Below, in pieces: positions 38,260 through 47,319 of a stretch of DNA of 64,000 nt. How positions within the stretch are numbered: the stretch's first letter is position 1; every line of letters starts with the position of its first letter. The notes beneath the pieces were generated by a model. The model worked only from the letters and a program-made list of their open reading frames with translations, was not told where the DNA came from and did no database searches. Source of the stretch: CAYFPX01 sp964519895 (GTDB lineage: Bacteria; Myxococcota_A; UBA796; CAJQPC01); contig CAZFLE010000005.1 in NCBI GenBank assembly GCA_964519895.1, positions 1-64,000 of the forward strand, given 5' to 3'. Made by a program: the position numbers and the translations under genes.

Positions 38260-40076
38260 GACTTCGGGTTCGGCGCCTGGCGGCCCTCGCCGGCGTGGTC
38301 CTGGCCCTGACCCAGCTGGCGGCCGACACCCCCGGTGCGAGCGTGCGCAGCTGGCAGCTGGAGCTCTTCAACGAGACGCTGCTGCTCGACAACGGCACGT
38401 CCTTTGGCTTCGGCAACGAGCGGGCGCGGGACCGGATCCCCGACGGCTGGTGGACCGTGCCGACCCAAGGGGGCGTCCTGGCCCGCTCGGCCGAAGCCGA
38501 AGACGGCGGCGTCGCGGTGCGCCTGGTCGCCCCGGCCGGGGTGGACTCCAAGCTCTACAGCGCCCGGATCCCGGTCCGGGCGGGCCGGGCCGTGACGCTG
38601 TCGACCCGGGTGCGGGCCCGCCCGGGGCTGCAACATGGCGGCACGCTGTCCCTGCGCTTCATCGGAGACAAGGGGCACCTGGGCACGCTCAAGCGCCGGG
38701 TCCCCCTGACCGAAGGCGGCTGGCAAGACCTGAGCTTGACGGCCAACGCCCCCCACGGGGCGGGTGCCGTCGTGCTGGAGTGGTCGTTCTTCCATGACGG
38801 GGGCGGCCCGGGGGGCTGGATCGAGCTGGAGCCCCTGCGGCTGACCGCGTCGCGGGTCGAGACCGACCCCACGGCACCCGCCCTGCGGCGAATCCTGCTG
38901 GTGACCCTGGGGTCGACCCGGGCCGACCACGCGGACGGCTACGGCCGAGACACGACAGCGGTGCTGGACCGGCTCGCCGCCGAGGGCACCCTGTTCACGA
39001 ACCACCGCAGCGTGCACGCCCGGACCGTGCCGAGCCTGGCTGCCTTGTGGACCGGGTGGCTGCCCGCCCAGACCGACCTGGACCTGTGGGGGGCCCAGGC
39101 GCCCGCGACGGCTGCCACACGCCTGGCCGGGGCCGGGTACGCCACCGGTGCCTTCCTGGCCCACAACCGGCTGGGCGCCACCCGCGGCTTCACCCGCGGG
39201 GTGCACCACCCCTGGCAGCTCGACAGCCGGGCCACCGCTTCCCAGGTCAACGCGGTCGGCTTGCCCTGGTTGGCGTCCCACGCCGACCAGGCCGTGTTCC
39301 TGTGGGCCCACTACAACGATGGGGAGCGGCCCTTCACGCCCCCCGCACCCTATGACACTCGGTTCACCGACGACGCCCTGTGGCGCAAGGACACGCTGCA
39401 GCTCCGCCGCGGGTCCGAGGTCCACGAAGGCCGGCCCCTGATCCCCGAGCCGGTCTACGAACCCGGCCGCCTGGCTCGCCGCCACTACGTGGCCCGCTAC
39501 GACGGCGAGCTGGCGTCCGCCGACCACGCCCTGGGGTCGCTGGTGACGCTGCTCGAAGAACTGGCCCTGGCCCAGGACACCCTGGTGGTGGTCACCGCCG
39601 ACCACGGGATCTCGCTGACGGAGCACGGCAGGTACTTCTCGACCGGCTCGGTCTACGACCACGACCTGCGGGTGCCCCTGGTCCTCTGGAGCCCCGGGCG
39701 GGTACCCGCCGGCCAGCGGATCGATGTGGCCACCGATCACCAGGACGTCCTGCCCACGCTGTTGGACTTCGCGGGGCTGCCAGGAGGGGACCTGCCTGGC
39801 CGGAGCCTGCGGCCGCTGCTCGATGGACCCGAAGGCGCCGCGGCCTGGTCCCCCCGCGTCCACGTCGCCACCACCGGCACAGGCGAACACACCCGCCATG
39901 CCGTCTGGGGCACGGGGTCCTGGAAGGTCGTCACCGACGCCGGGTGGAAGCCACTGGCGCTCTACGACCTGGACACCGACCCCGGGGAGCTCAGAGACGT
40001 GCTCTGGCGGCGACCGGGTGTCGCTCGGACGCTGGCGGACCAGGGCGCCCCCGCGCTGGAGAGCCGCCTGCGCTGA
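38256..40076 (+). CDS. Sulfatase-like protein 2 with degenerate metal site
   Basis: The product has 606 residues. The GTG at 38256 overlaps the previous stop as GTGA, so the pair is coupled. A Sec-type signal (RLAALAGVVLALTQLAA) lacks a lipobox Cys. A jelly-roll-like domain containing DRIPDGWWTVPTQ precedes the sulfatase fold, as in gene 1. The metal-site strand reads LLVTLGSTRADHADGYG, with the first conserved Asp replaced by Gly. The nucleophile position is Thr257 (ARTVPSLAAL). VVTADHGISLTEHGRYF is retained. It is probably a paralogue of gene 1, possibly with weak or altered catalysis, acting outside the cytoplasm. Confidence 0.8.
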   Translation: MRLRVRRLAALAGVVLALTQLAADTPGASVRSWQLELFNETLLLDNGTSFGFGNERARDRIPDGWWTVPTQGGVLARSAEAEDGGVAVRLVAPAGVDSKLYSARIPVRAGRAVTLSTRVRARPGLQHGGTLSLRFIGDKGHLGTLKRRVPLTEGGWQDLSLTANAPHGAGAVVLEWSFFHDGGGPGGWIELEPLRLTASRVETDPTAPALRRILLVTLGSTRADHADGYGRDTTAVLDRLAAEGTLFTNHRSVHARTVPSLAALWTGWLPAQTDLDLWGAQAPATAATRLAGAGYATGAFLAHNRLGATRGFTRGVHHPWQLDSRATASQVNAVGLPWLASHADQAVFLWAHYNDGERPFTPPAPYDTRFTDDALWRKDTLQLRRGSEVHEGRPLIPEPVYEPGRLARRHYVARYDGELASADHALGSLVTLLEELALAQDTLVVVTADHGISLTEHGRYFSTGSVYDHDLRVPLVLWSPGRVPAGQRIDVATDHQDVLPTLLDFAGLPGGDLPGRSLRPLLDGPEGAAAWSPRVHVATTGTGEHTRHAVWGTGSWKVVTDAGWKPLALYDLDTDPGELRDVLWRRPGVARTLADQGAPALESRLR

Positions 40077-40082
40077 ACCGGC

Positions 40083-42206
40083 TCAGCGGGCGTCGACCAG
40101 CCGAACCTGGTCGAGCCAGGCCTGGGACCCCTGGCCCCCCAGGCCGATGCACAGGCGGGCGGCCGCCGCCCCCGGCGGGGCCTTGACCCGCTGATCCAGG
40201 GCCAGCCAGTCGTGCTCGCCCCAACGGGTCATCACGTTCTGCAGCCCTCGCTCGGCCGCCGTGTTGCCGCGCACCAGCGCACCGTCGACGTCGAAGAAGC
40301 GCACCTGGACCCGGAAACCATCGGCGTCCTTGGGCACCGCGCTCCAGCGAACCCTGCCTCCCAGGGTGACCCGGCTGCTGGCCGACGTGGAGGCCCGCTG
40401 GCAGACCAGCAGGTTCTCGTGGGGATCGCTCGCGTCCAGCCGCAGCACGCCGCCGCCCTCGTCGGCCAGGGACCTCTTGAGCCGGGGCTGGGCGACCACC
40501 CAGTCCCGGCGGGTGACGATCGGGACCTGGGGCTTGGCGCGGTCGGCCGAGGTCCCGGGGTCATCGGCCTGGGCCCCGGGCAGCTCGGCCAGCCCGGGGG
40601 GCAGCGTGTACAGACCGATCCCGGGGTTCTGCGCGAACAGGTCGAGCTTCCAGCCCCCACCCCCGAATTTCACCAGGGGCTTCTGGGAAGCGAACCACGC
40701 CCTGGCGGTCGCGATCGAGGCGGGGTCCGGCCGGGACTTGCCGGCGGGCAGGCCGAAGCTGATCTGGGGGCCCCCGACCACGTGGGTCGCCCCGGCCCGA
40801 ACCCAGTCCCCCGGCTCGGCGTCCAACAAGGACACGTCGACCGTGTCGAGGCCAGCCAGGTCCGGCGCATACAGCCGCAGCTCGCGCGGCACCGCCAGGA
40901 CCATGCCAGCGGGCCCCTCGGTCTGGAGGTGATCGGTGAGCAGCACCCGGCTGTCCCGGTCGGCTGCGCGGGCCTGGCCTGCCGACAGCGTCGCTCGACC
41001 CGGCAGGGCCACCAGCACCAGCCCGATGGGCCACGCCGACCGCAACCGCGGCTGCCAACGGGTGAGCGCCCCCCAGCTCAAGGCGGCCCCGGCACCGGCG
41101 AGGACCGCGAGCCCAGGCAGCACCACCGTCAGGTTGCGCACGTAGTGGACCTTCATGCCGCTCAGGGCGAACAGCACCGCGGCCGGCCCGGCCACGGCCA
41201 GGGCCGTGGCGCGCCAGTCCTTGCGGAGTCCGAGCCCCACGCCCACCAGCACCAGCACCCACCACCAGGGCAGCGAGGTCTCGACCAGGTAGGTCAGGTC
41301 GGTCTGGAGATGGTCCCAGCCGGCGAGCCTCTCGAAGCTGGCGCGCTTCTCGCCGCGCACCGCGTAGTGGTGGGCCTCGTAGAGCACGTCCTGGACCACG
41401 GTGCCCAGGTCCAGGATGGCGTAGGGCATGGTCAGGGCCAACACCCCGAAGCCCAGCGGCGGCACGGCCAGGGCCCACCACAGGCGCGTGTTCCGGTGGT
41501 GCTCCGCCAGGACCCACGCCACGAGCGGCACCGCCAGCACGAAGACGGCGTTGTACTTGAACGAGATGGTCAGCCCGAACGCCAGCCCGGCGAAGACGTA
41601 GTGCCTGCGTGCGCCCTCCTTGAGCAGGAAGGCCGACGCGAGCAGCAGCAGGGCCACCGCGCCGCTCGCCGGCACGTCGACGGTGATGTACTGCGAGTGC
41701 ACGACGTGGTCGGGCGCCAGCGCGACGATGAGCCCGGCGAGCACACCGGCCGGCTCGCCGAAGAGCCGCCGGCCGGCCAGGTAGGACACCCCGGCCGTCA
41801 AGCCCCCGAACACCGCCGTCAGGCGGCGGGCGGAGTGCCAGATCTCAGACGAGCCGATCGTGTGGTGCAGCCCGGTGTCGAAGCCCGTGACGACGCCCTC
41901 CAGGGCCTTGGCCCCCTGGGGCTCGAGCAGGTCGAGCACCCCCAGGAAGCTGGTGGCGGTGTGCAGATAGATGACGAGCGACGGGTAGTGGAACCACCCG
42001 GGGTTCAAGTCCCCCGTCTGCAGGATCCGGATGGCCCGGGACATGATGGCGGGTTCGTCGGGGTGCCAGGGGTAGGGCAGGCCGAAGTCCAGCCCCACCA
42101 GGCGGAGCAGCGTGGCGCCGACCACCAGGCCGAGGAACGTCCAGAACACCCGCGGCGGGAGCCAGCTCTCGGCACCCGCGGGCTGGGTGTGCCCTCCCTC
42201 GTCCAT
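40083..42206 (-). CDS. Family-39-type membrane glycosyltransferase with C-terminal carbohydrate-binding-like domain
   Basis: The product has 707 residues. The ATG at 42204-42206 has GGGAGG just upstream. The first 420 residues carry many membrane segments, and the first periplasmic loop has the family signature LPYPWHPDEPAIMSRA (the Asp-Glu pair of PMT/ArnT-like enzymes). These use polyprenyl-phosphate sugars to glycosylate proteins or lipids on the periplasmic side. The last 150 residues form a soluble beta domain (FRVQVRFFDVDGALVRG, ARLCIGLGGQGSQAWLDQV) like the jelly-roll part of the neighbouring sulfatase-like proteins. It converges on sulfatase-like gene 2 with a 6-base gap and diverges from gene 3. 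Confidence 0.82.
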   Translation of the reverse strand: MDEGGHTQPAGAESWLPPRVFWTFLGLVVGATLLRLVGLDFGLPYPWHPDEPAIMSRAIRILQTGDLNPGWFHYPSLVIYLHTATSFLGVLDLLEPQGAKALEGVVTGFDTGLHHTIGSSEIWHSARRLTAVFGGLTAGVSYLAGRRLFGEPAGVLAGLIVALAPDHVVHSQYITVDVPASGAVALLLLASAFLLKEGARRHYVFAGLAFGLTISFKYNAVFVLAVPLVAWVLAEHHRNTRLWWALAVPPLGFGVLALTMPYAILDLGTVVQDVLYEAHHYAVRGEKRASFERLAGWDHLQTDLTYLVETSLPWWWVLVLVGVGLGLRKDWRATALAVAGPAAVLFALSGMKVHYVRNLTVVLPGLAVLAGAGAALSWGALTRWQPRLRSAWPIGLVLVALPGRATLSAGQARAADRDSRVLLTDHLQTEGPAGMVLAVPRELRLYAPDLAGLDTVDVSLLDAEPGDWVRAGATHVVGGPQISFGLPAGKSRPDPASIATARAWFASQKPLVKFGGGGWKLDLFAQNPGIGLYTLPPGLAELPGAQADDPGTSADRAKPQVPIVTRRDWVVAQPRLKRSLADEGGGVLRLDASDPHENLLVCQRASTSASSRVTLGGRVRWSAVPKDADGFRVQVRFFDVDGALVRGNTAAERGLQNVMTRWGEHDWLALDQRVKAPPGAAAARLCIGLGGQGSQAWLDQVRLVDAR

Positions 42207-42337
42207 CTCCGCCTCCCTGCGGGCCAGCCCCCCTCGCATACACGGTTTGGCACACCCTGCCAAGCTTCGGCGGGCCGATCCGCCGGCTCTCCAGAATCGA
42301 ATAGAGTCCTCCGAATCGTGCCCACCTGGTCTTGAAC
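42207..42337. promoter_or_regulatory. Divergent region with TTGGCA-N5-TGCCAA palindrome
   Basis: A 131-base spacer between the glycosyltransferase and sulfatase-like gene 3. It contains a perfect inverted repeat at 42247-42263 (TTGGCA, five bases, TGCCAA), the shape of a dimeric repressor operator. A possible -10, TAGAGT, sits at 42302-42307, 31 bases before the plus-strand ATG. The same TAGAGTCC string occurs 27 bases before the gene at 60,773. No convincing -35 is seen. Confidence 0.35.
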
Positions 42338-44758
42338 ATGGTCTCTCTCTGGCTGCTGACCCTGAGCTGCTCCGGCGGCGACTCCGACCCCACGGTCGGG
42401 GCACCGCCTGCGGCCGGGCCGACCGGGACCCTGGACGCCGCGGAGCTGGTGTCCCTGGACCTGCCCACGAACAGCCGCCTGAGCGAGAAGCCGGTCCCCA
42501 CAGAGCACCACCCCGTGCGCGAGTTCCGCGTCCGCCGCACGGTGGGCAGCGTGGTCGAGTGGGTCGCTCCCCACCCCTACGCGGCGCTGAGCGGCGTGCG
42601 CGAAGCCCCGGTCGGGCTCGGTGTCAGGCTGGGCGACGGCGAGCCGCTGGCGTTCGAGCGGGCAGCCACCGACAAGCCCCGCCTGGGCACCTGGGGCCTG
42701 ACCCCCCGAGAGGTGATCGTTCGACTGCCCAAGGGCCAGCCGGCCCCCGAGCTCAGCGACGTGACGCTGACCTGGCCCAGCGCAGCGGACAAGGAAGCCA
42801 GCCTGAACCTGGTGCTGAGTGGCCTGGAGCCCGCTGAATTCGCCTTCCGCCAGGCGCGAGTGGGCGGCCTGACCCACGAGGGTCTGCTCCTGCCGGCGCC
42901 GGCCAAGGCCGTGTTCGAGGTCCAGGTCCCCCAGGGCGGCGTCCTGGACACCGAAGCGACCATCCTGTTTCCCGAGGTCTTCGAGCGCCGCCGCTCAGAC
43001 GGCGCGACCCTGATCGTGACCGTCGACGACGGCAGCGGTCCGATCGAAGCCAGCCGCACGGCAGTGGCCCCCCGAGAGCCGGTCGCTGTGCGGGTGGACC
43101 TGGGGCCCTGGGCGGGCAAGACCGTCGCGCTGGGCCTGGTCACCGAGCCCGGCGAGAAGCCGCAGATGGACTACGTCTTCCTGACGGCGCCGGCGGTGGT
43201 CAGCCCGGCCCAGCAGCCCAAGCGGGTGGTCCTGGTCTTCATCGACACCCTGCGGCCCGACCACCTGGGCCTCTATGGCCACCACCGCGAGACCTCGCCG
43301 CGCTTGGACGCATGGGCCCAGGACGCGGCGGTCTTCGACCAGGCCCGGTCTGTCTCGTCGTGGACCCTGCCCTCGTCTCGTGCAGCCCTCTCGGGCCGCC
43401 ACCCCGAGGCCTGGTCCAATGCGGTGACCCTGCCCGAAGCCTTCGCCGCACAGGGCTGGCTGACCGGCGCCTTCGTCGCCAACCACCTGCTGACCCCCGG
43501 CTTCGACATGACCCGGGGCTGGGCCCACCACGACTACTGGGGCTCCCACCCCGCCGACAAGCGCGTCGAAGCCGCCCAGGCCTGGCTGGCCGCCCACCAG
43601 GACCGGGACGCGCTGGTGCTGCTCCACCTGATGGACCCGCACCTGCCCTACAACGAGCCCGAGCCCTTCGCGTCGATGTGGGCCGGCCAGACACCGCCCA
43701 AGATCGCCCGTGGCATCACCCGCAGCGGCATGGCGGTGCTGGACCGCAGGGGCATGGACCCGGACGTCCAGGAAGCCGTGCGCACCTACACCCGGGACCG
43801 GTACGACCAGAACATCCGCTTCACCGACGACGCCCTGGGCACCTTCCTGGAGGCCCTGGACCCGTCAACCACCGTGATCGTGTTCTCCGACCACGGCGAA
43901 GAATTCTGGGAGCACGGCGGCTTCGAGCATGGGCACTCGCTCTACGACGAGCTCGTCCGGGTCCCGCTGATCATCAAGGGTCCGGGCGTGCCTGCTGGGC
44001 GGCACGACACACCGGTGAGCCTGCTGGATGTCGCGCCTACCGCCCTGGACCTGGCCGGCCTGGACCCCGCGGACAGCGACGGGGTGTCCCTGGTCGGACT
44101 GCTCGGCGGCACGCCGCTGGCCCCCCGGGTCCTGGGGCTGGGCCGCTCCTACTACACGCCGGACCTCTGGGGCGCGGTCGCGGGCGGCAAGAAGTGGATC
44201 ACCGGCGACGGCGGCCAGGAGCTCTACGACCTGGGGAGCGATCCCGGGGAGACCCAGGATCTGGCCGAGCAGAGCGACCTCTCCCCCTGGCCCGCCCAGG
44301 CCGCCGGGGCCATCGGGCTGCCCATCGAGTCGGTGATCCGCCTGCGGGCCAGGGGACGCGGCAGCGAGCTGCCGGTGTCCTTGACCGTGAGCCACCCCGC
44401 GGGCATCACGCGCTGGTGGCCGGCCTACGACTACCGGGGCGACTTCTCGCCCTATCGGAGCGAGGTGAGCCTGGTCGACGGCGTGCTGACCCTGAGACAG
44501 GAGCCCGGCCAGCAACCGCGGCCGGAGCTCTACATCCAGGTCGAAGGCGACACCCAGGACGTCTCGCTGCTCGAGCTCACCCTCCAGGTGGGCGACCAGA
44601 CCTTTCAGGACCGGGGCAAGCACACCAAGGCGATCGGAAAGGGCCAGACGCGCTGGAACGTCGACGCCGCCTGGACCGCCGTGCTCCACGACGCCGAGGC
44701 CTCGGAGTTCTCACCGGACAGCCTCCAGGAGCTCCGGGCCCTTGGGTACATCGAGTAG
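42338..44758 (+). CDS. Sulfatase-like lipoprotein 3 (Thr at nucleophile position)
   Basis: The product has 806 residues. I prefer the ATG at 42338 over the TTG six bases earlier. The short signal MVSLWLLTLSC gives lipidated C11. About 280 residues of beta-rich sequence precede the catalytic fold: VVLVFIDTLRPDHLGLYGHH with the metal Asp intact, then SWTLPSSRAALSGRHP with Thr343 in place of Cys. VIVFSDHGEEFWEHGGFEHG and YDELVRVPLIIKGPG follow. The C-terminal 150 residues add another beta domain and end in LQELRALGYIE, as gene 1 does. It is followed after 31 bases by the glycoside hydrolase, probably in one operon. Sulfatase, phosphodiesterase or phosphotransferase activity are all possible. Confidence 0.82.
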   Translation: MVSLWLLTLSCSGGDSDPTVGAPPAAGPTGTLDAAELVSLDLPTNSRLSEKPVPTEHHPVREFRVRRTVGSVVEWVAPHPYAALSGVREAPVGLGVRLGDGEPLAFERAATDKPRLGTWGLTPREVIVRLPKGQPAPELSDVTLTWPSAADKEASLNLVLSGLEPAEFAFRQARVGGLTHEGLLLPAPAKAVFEVQVPQGGVLDTEATILFPEVFERRRSDGATLIVTVDDGSGPIEASRTAVAPREPVAVRVDLGPWAGKTVALGLVTEPGEKPQMDYVFLTAPAVVSPAQQPKRVVLVFIDTLRPDHLGLYGHHRETSPRLDAWAQDAAVFDQARSVSSWTLPSSRAALSGRHPEAWSNAVTLPEAFAAQGWLTGAFVANHLLTPGFDMTRGWAHHDYWGSHPADKRVEAAQAWLAAHQDRDALVLLHLMDPHLPYNEPEPFASMWAGQTPPKIARGITRSGMAVLDRRGMDPDVQEAVRTYTRDRYDQNIRFTDDALGTFLEALDPSTTVIVFSDHGEEFWEHGGFEHGHSLYDELVRVPLIIKGPGVPAGRHDTPVSLLDVAPTALDLAGLDPADSDGVSLVGLLGGTPLAPRVLGLGRSYYTPDLWGAVAGGKKWITGDGGQELYDLGSDPGETQDLAEQSDLSPWPAQAAGAIGLPIESVIRLRARGRGSELPVSLTVSHPAGITRWWPAYDYRGDFSPYRSEVSLVDGVLTLRQEPGQQPRPELYIQVEGDTQDVSLLELTLQVGDQTFQDRGKHTKAIGKGQTRWNVDAAWTAVLHDAEASEFSPDSLQELRALGYIE

Positions 44759-44789
44759 CCGTGCTGGCTGACACCGCGTCGGTGACCCC

Positions 44790-47300
44790 TTGAGCCCGTG
44801 GTGGTTCGTCGGCCTGGCGGCCGCCGCGGGCCCCGAGTGGCCCTGTCCGGTGGCCACCTGTGAGTGGGACCCCCAGGCCACGCAGACGCTGGCCGCCGTG
44901 CCGCTCCAGGTGTCGCCGGAGGCACCGCTGACGTGGCCGGTGTCCGACGACCACCAGTGGCTGGAACTGGTCCTGATGCCAACGGCCGGGCCGGTGCGCG
45001 GCAGGGTGCTGGAGGTCGCCTGGGAGCGGGCGGCCCACCCGGTCAGCGACACGCTGCTGGGCGGTCGGCAGGTCTGGGCCGCGGACGCGACCGGGAGCGC
45101 CCCCCAGGCCCTCCCGGTGCCGCTGGGCACCGGGACCGATGACCAGGGCGGGACCACGGCCCTCACCGGCTCCCGCGTCGTGCTGAAGGTCCCGGCGGGC
45201 ACGACCGGCGCGACCGTGCGCGTGCTGGACCGACGCACCCACGTGGCCGTGCTCGCCCATCAGCTCACGTCGGAGCCGACCGCCTGGCCCCTGGGACCCC
45301 AGGAGCGGCCCGCCGGCGCCGACTGGGGTCCCTTTGCGATCGCACCCGCTGGCCCCCTCGCGCTGCCCCGACCCGCCGCGCTGCCCGCTCCGGTGCCGGT
45401 CACGACCCCGCTGATCAGCCGCGACGGGGCACTGTGGGAGGCCGACGGGCGCCGGGCTCACCTGTCGGGCATGAACCTGGTGGTCCAGTGGGACCTGCCC
45501 ACCGCCGACGAGAGCGAGCGGTTGGCCGCCACCTTGGCGACCCTCGGCGTGAACCTGGTCCGCCTGAGGGTCTTCGGGGTGTCCCGTGCCGCCTTGTACG
45601 AAGGGGAGCCGGTCCGCGTCCCGACGGACGAGGAGTGGGTACTCTTCGACCAGCTGGTCGACGCCCTGGCCCGCCACGGCATCCGGCTGGCGCTGCCGCT
45701 GATCGCCGTGGACTACCGGCCCGGTCGGGGCCCGGAGGGCACCCTGGATCGCGCGCTCGTGGCCCGCGGGCTCCCGATCTGGCGCCCAGAGGCCATGGCC
45801 CACCAACAGGCCGCCATCACCGGGCTCCTGGGCCGGGCGAGCACGGTCCGCGGTGTTGCCCTGGCCCGCGATCCGGCCCTCGCCATCGTCGAGATCGCCA
45901 ACGAAAGTGGCCTGACACGCAGCTGGGCTGCCGGTGCGCACGACCAGCTCCCCATGGCCTGGCGGTCCGAGCTGGAGACCTTGTGGCGGTCCTGGCTCGA
46001 GGCTCGCTACGCCACCGACGACGCGCTGGCCCTGGCCTGGGCGGGCTCGCTGAATCCGGGGCTGCAGCCTGGAGAGTCCCTTGCGACCCGGGTGCCTCTC
46101 CAGCCCTCCAACCCCCGGCGCTGGGGCAGCTGGCCGGCCCAGCGGCGGGCCGATCTGGCCGCCTTCCACCTGGGCCTGGACGCGGCGTATTACGACGGGA
46201 TGCGCACGTTCCTGGAGGGTGCGCTGGCCACGACCGCCCTGGTCGTGGGCACCCAGTACCTGAACGTGCGCGAGGCCAACACGCTGTTCGCGGACTGGCC
46301 CCTGGGCGACTCCCACCACCAGCTGGACCAGCCCTCGGGGCCGACCCAGGAACAGACGCGGGCCTCGCTGCTCGCAGCCCCCTTCGATCGGGGTCTGCGC
46401 CGAACAGTCGGTCAGGCGGTTCTGGGCCAGCCCTTCTACCTGGGCGAGGTCAACCAGGGCTGGCCGAGCCCCTTCGACTACGAGGCGCCGCTGGTGCTCT
46501 CCGGCCTGGCCGCACGACAGGGGTGGTCCGGCTACAGCTGGCACATCTGGTCGCCCCGCCCGTGGTCCGCGGACACGCCGAACGCCATCCTGGGCCCCAT
46601 GGACCTGGCCGCCAACCCGACCAAGCTGGGCCAGCTGCCCGTCGCAGCGGCCGTCCTGCGGGGGGGCCTGATCCAACCGGCCGAGGGCCTGCTGGTCCAG
46701 GACGGCAGCGTGCCCGGCCCGGTGGGCACCGGCTTCCCTGTCGGCACCGACACGCCGGGCTCGGGGGACCTGCAGCTCTGGCTGGACCACCGGGTCCGCA
46801 CGGCCTTCGAACCCGCCGCGCTGGCTCCGCAGCCAGGCGCACCGGGCCCAGTGACCTGGGATCCCGACGAGACCCTGGTGATCGACGCGCCCGGCGTGGC
46901 GGCGGTGATCAGCACGGGGCAGACCCGGCGGACCACGGTGCTCGAGGCCGGTGGCGGACCCGGCGCGGTCAGCGTGGTCGGGCTGGACGCCGTGCCGCTG
47001 GACCAGGCCCAGCGGTGGCTGCTGACGGTCGGGACCCGCTCGGCCAATGTTGGCCTGCTCGAAGCCAGCGGACACACCATCGTGGCCCGGGGCGACGGAC
47101 CCGTGCTGCTGGCGCCCTACGCCGGCGACATCTGGCTGTTCGGCAGCCACCGCCGGGCGCCCCAGGTCACCCGCTTGGGTCCCGACGGCGCCCCCGACGG
47201 GACCGTGCCCGTGTCCTGGGCGCGCGACCGCGGAGCGTGGCGGATCGACGTCGCGGCGCTGCCGCCGTCCCCCTGGTACACGGTCACCTGGCCGGACTGA
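44790..47300 (+). CDS. Secreted clan-A (GH5-like) glycoside hydrolase
   Basis: The product has 836 residues. No ATG or GTG fits between the upstream stop codon and the signal sequence, so the TTG at 44790 is the likely start (MSPWWFVGLAAAAGPEWP). About 200 residues of beta-rich sequence precede a TIM-barrel catalytic domain. SGMNLVVQWDLP and LGVNLVRLRVFGV form the first strands. AIVEIANES gives the acid/base Glu372 after Asn, and FYLGEVNQGWP gives the probable nucleophile Glu553. That Asn-Glu...Glu pattern defines clan A. YSWHIWSPRPW near residue 585 is the usual aromatic strand 8. The substrate is unknown. It probably works with the sulfatase-like gene just upstream on a decorated polysaccharide. 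Confidence 0.75.
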   Translation: MSPWWFVGLAAAAGPEWPCPVATCEWDPQATQTLAAVPLQVSPEAPLTWPVSDDHQWLELVLMPTAGPVRGRVLEVAWERAAHPVSDTLLGGRQVWAADATGSAPQALPVPLGTGTDDQGGTTALTGSRVVLKVPAGTTGATVRVLDRRTHVAVLAHQLTSEPTAWPLGPQERPAGADWGPFAIAPAGPLALPRPAALPAPVPVTTPLISRDGALWEADGRRAHLSGMNLVVQWDLPTADESERLAATLATLGVNLVRLRVFGVSRAALYEGEPVRVPTDEEWVLFDQLVDALARHGIRLALPLIAVDYRPGRGPEGTLDRALVARGLPIWRPEAMAHQQAAITGLLGRASTVRGVALARDPALAIVEIANESGLTRSWAAGAHDQLPMAWRSELETLWRSWLEARYATDDALALAWAGSLNPGLQPGESLATRVPLQPSNPRRWGSWPAQRRADLAAFHLGLDAAYYDGMRTFLEGALATTALVVGTQYLNVREANTLFADWPLGDSHHQLDQPSGPTQEQTRASLLAAPFDRGLRRTVGQAVLGQPFYLGEVNQGWPSPFDYEAPLVLSGLAARQGWSGYSWHIWSPRPWSADTPNAILGPMDLAANPTKLGQLPVAAAVLRGGLIQPAEGLLVQDGSVPGPVGTGFPVGTDTPGSGDLQLWLDHRVRTAFEPAALAPQPGAPGPVTWDPDETLVIDAPGVAAVISTGQTRRTTVLEAGGGPGAVSVVGLDAVPLDQAQRWLLTVGTRSANVGLLEASGHTIVARGDGPVLLAPYAGDIWLFGSHRRAPQVTRLGPDGAPDGTVPVSWARDRGAWRIDVAALPPSPWYTVTWPD

Positions 47301-47319
47301 TCGGTGGTCTATCGCCAGG

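Noticed and set aside
42247..42263. Sigma-54 promoter suggested by TGGCAC in the palindrome
   Set aside because: The GG-to-GC distance is two bases too short for a -24/-12 element.
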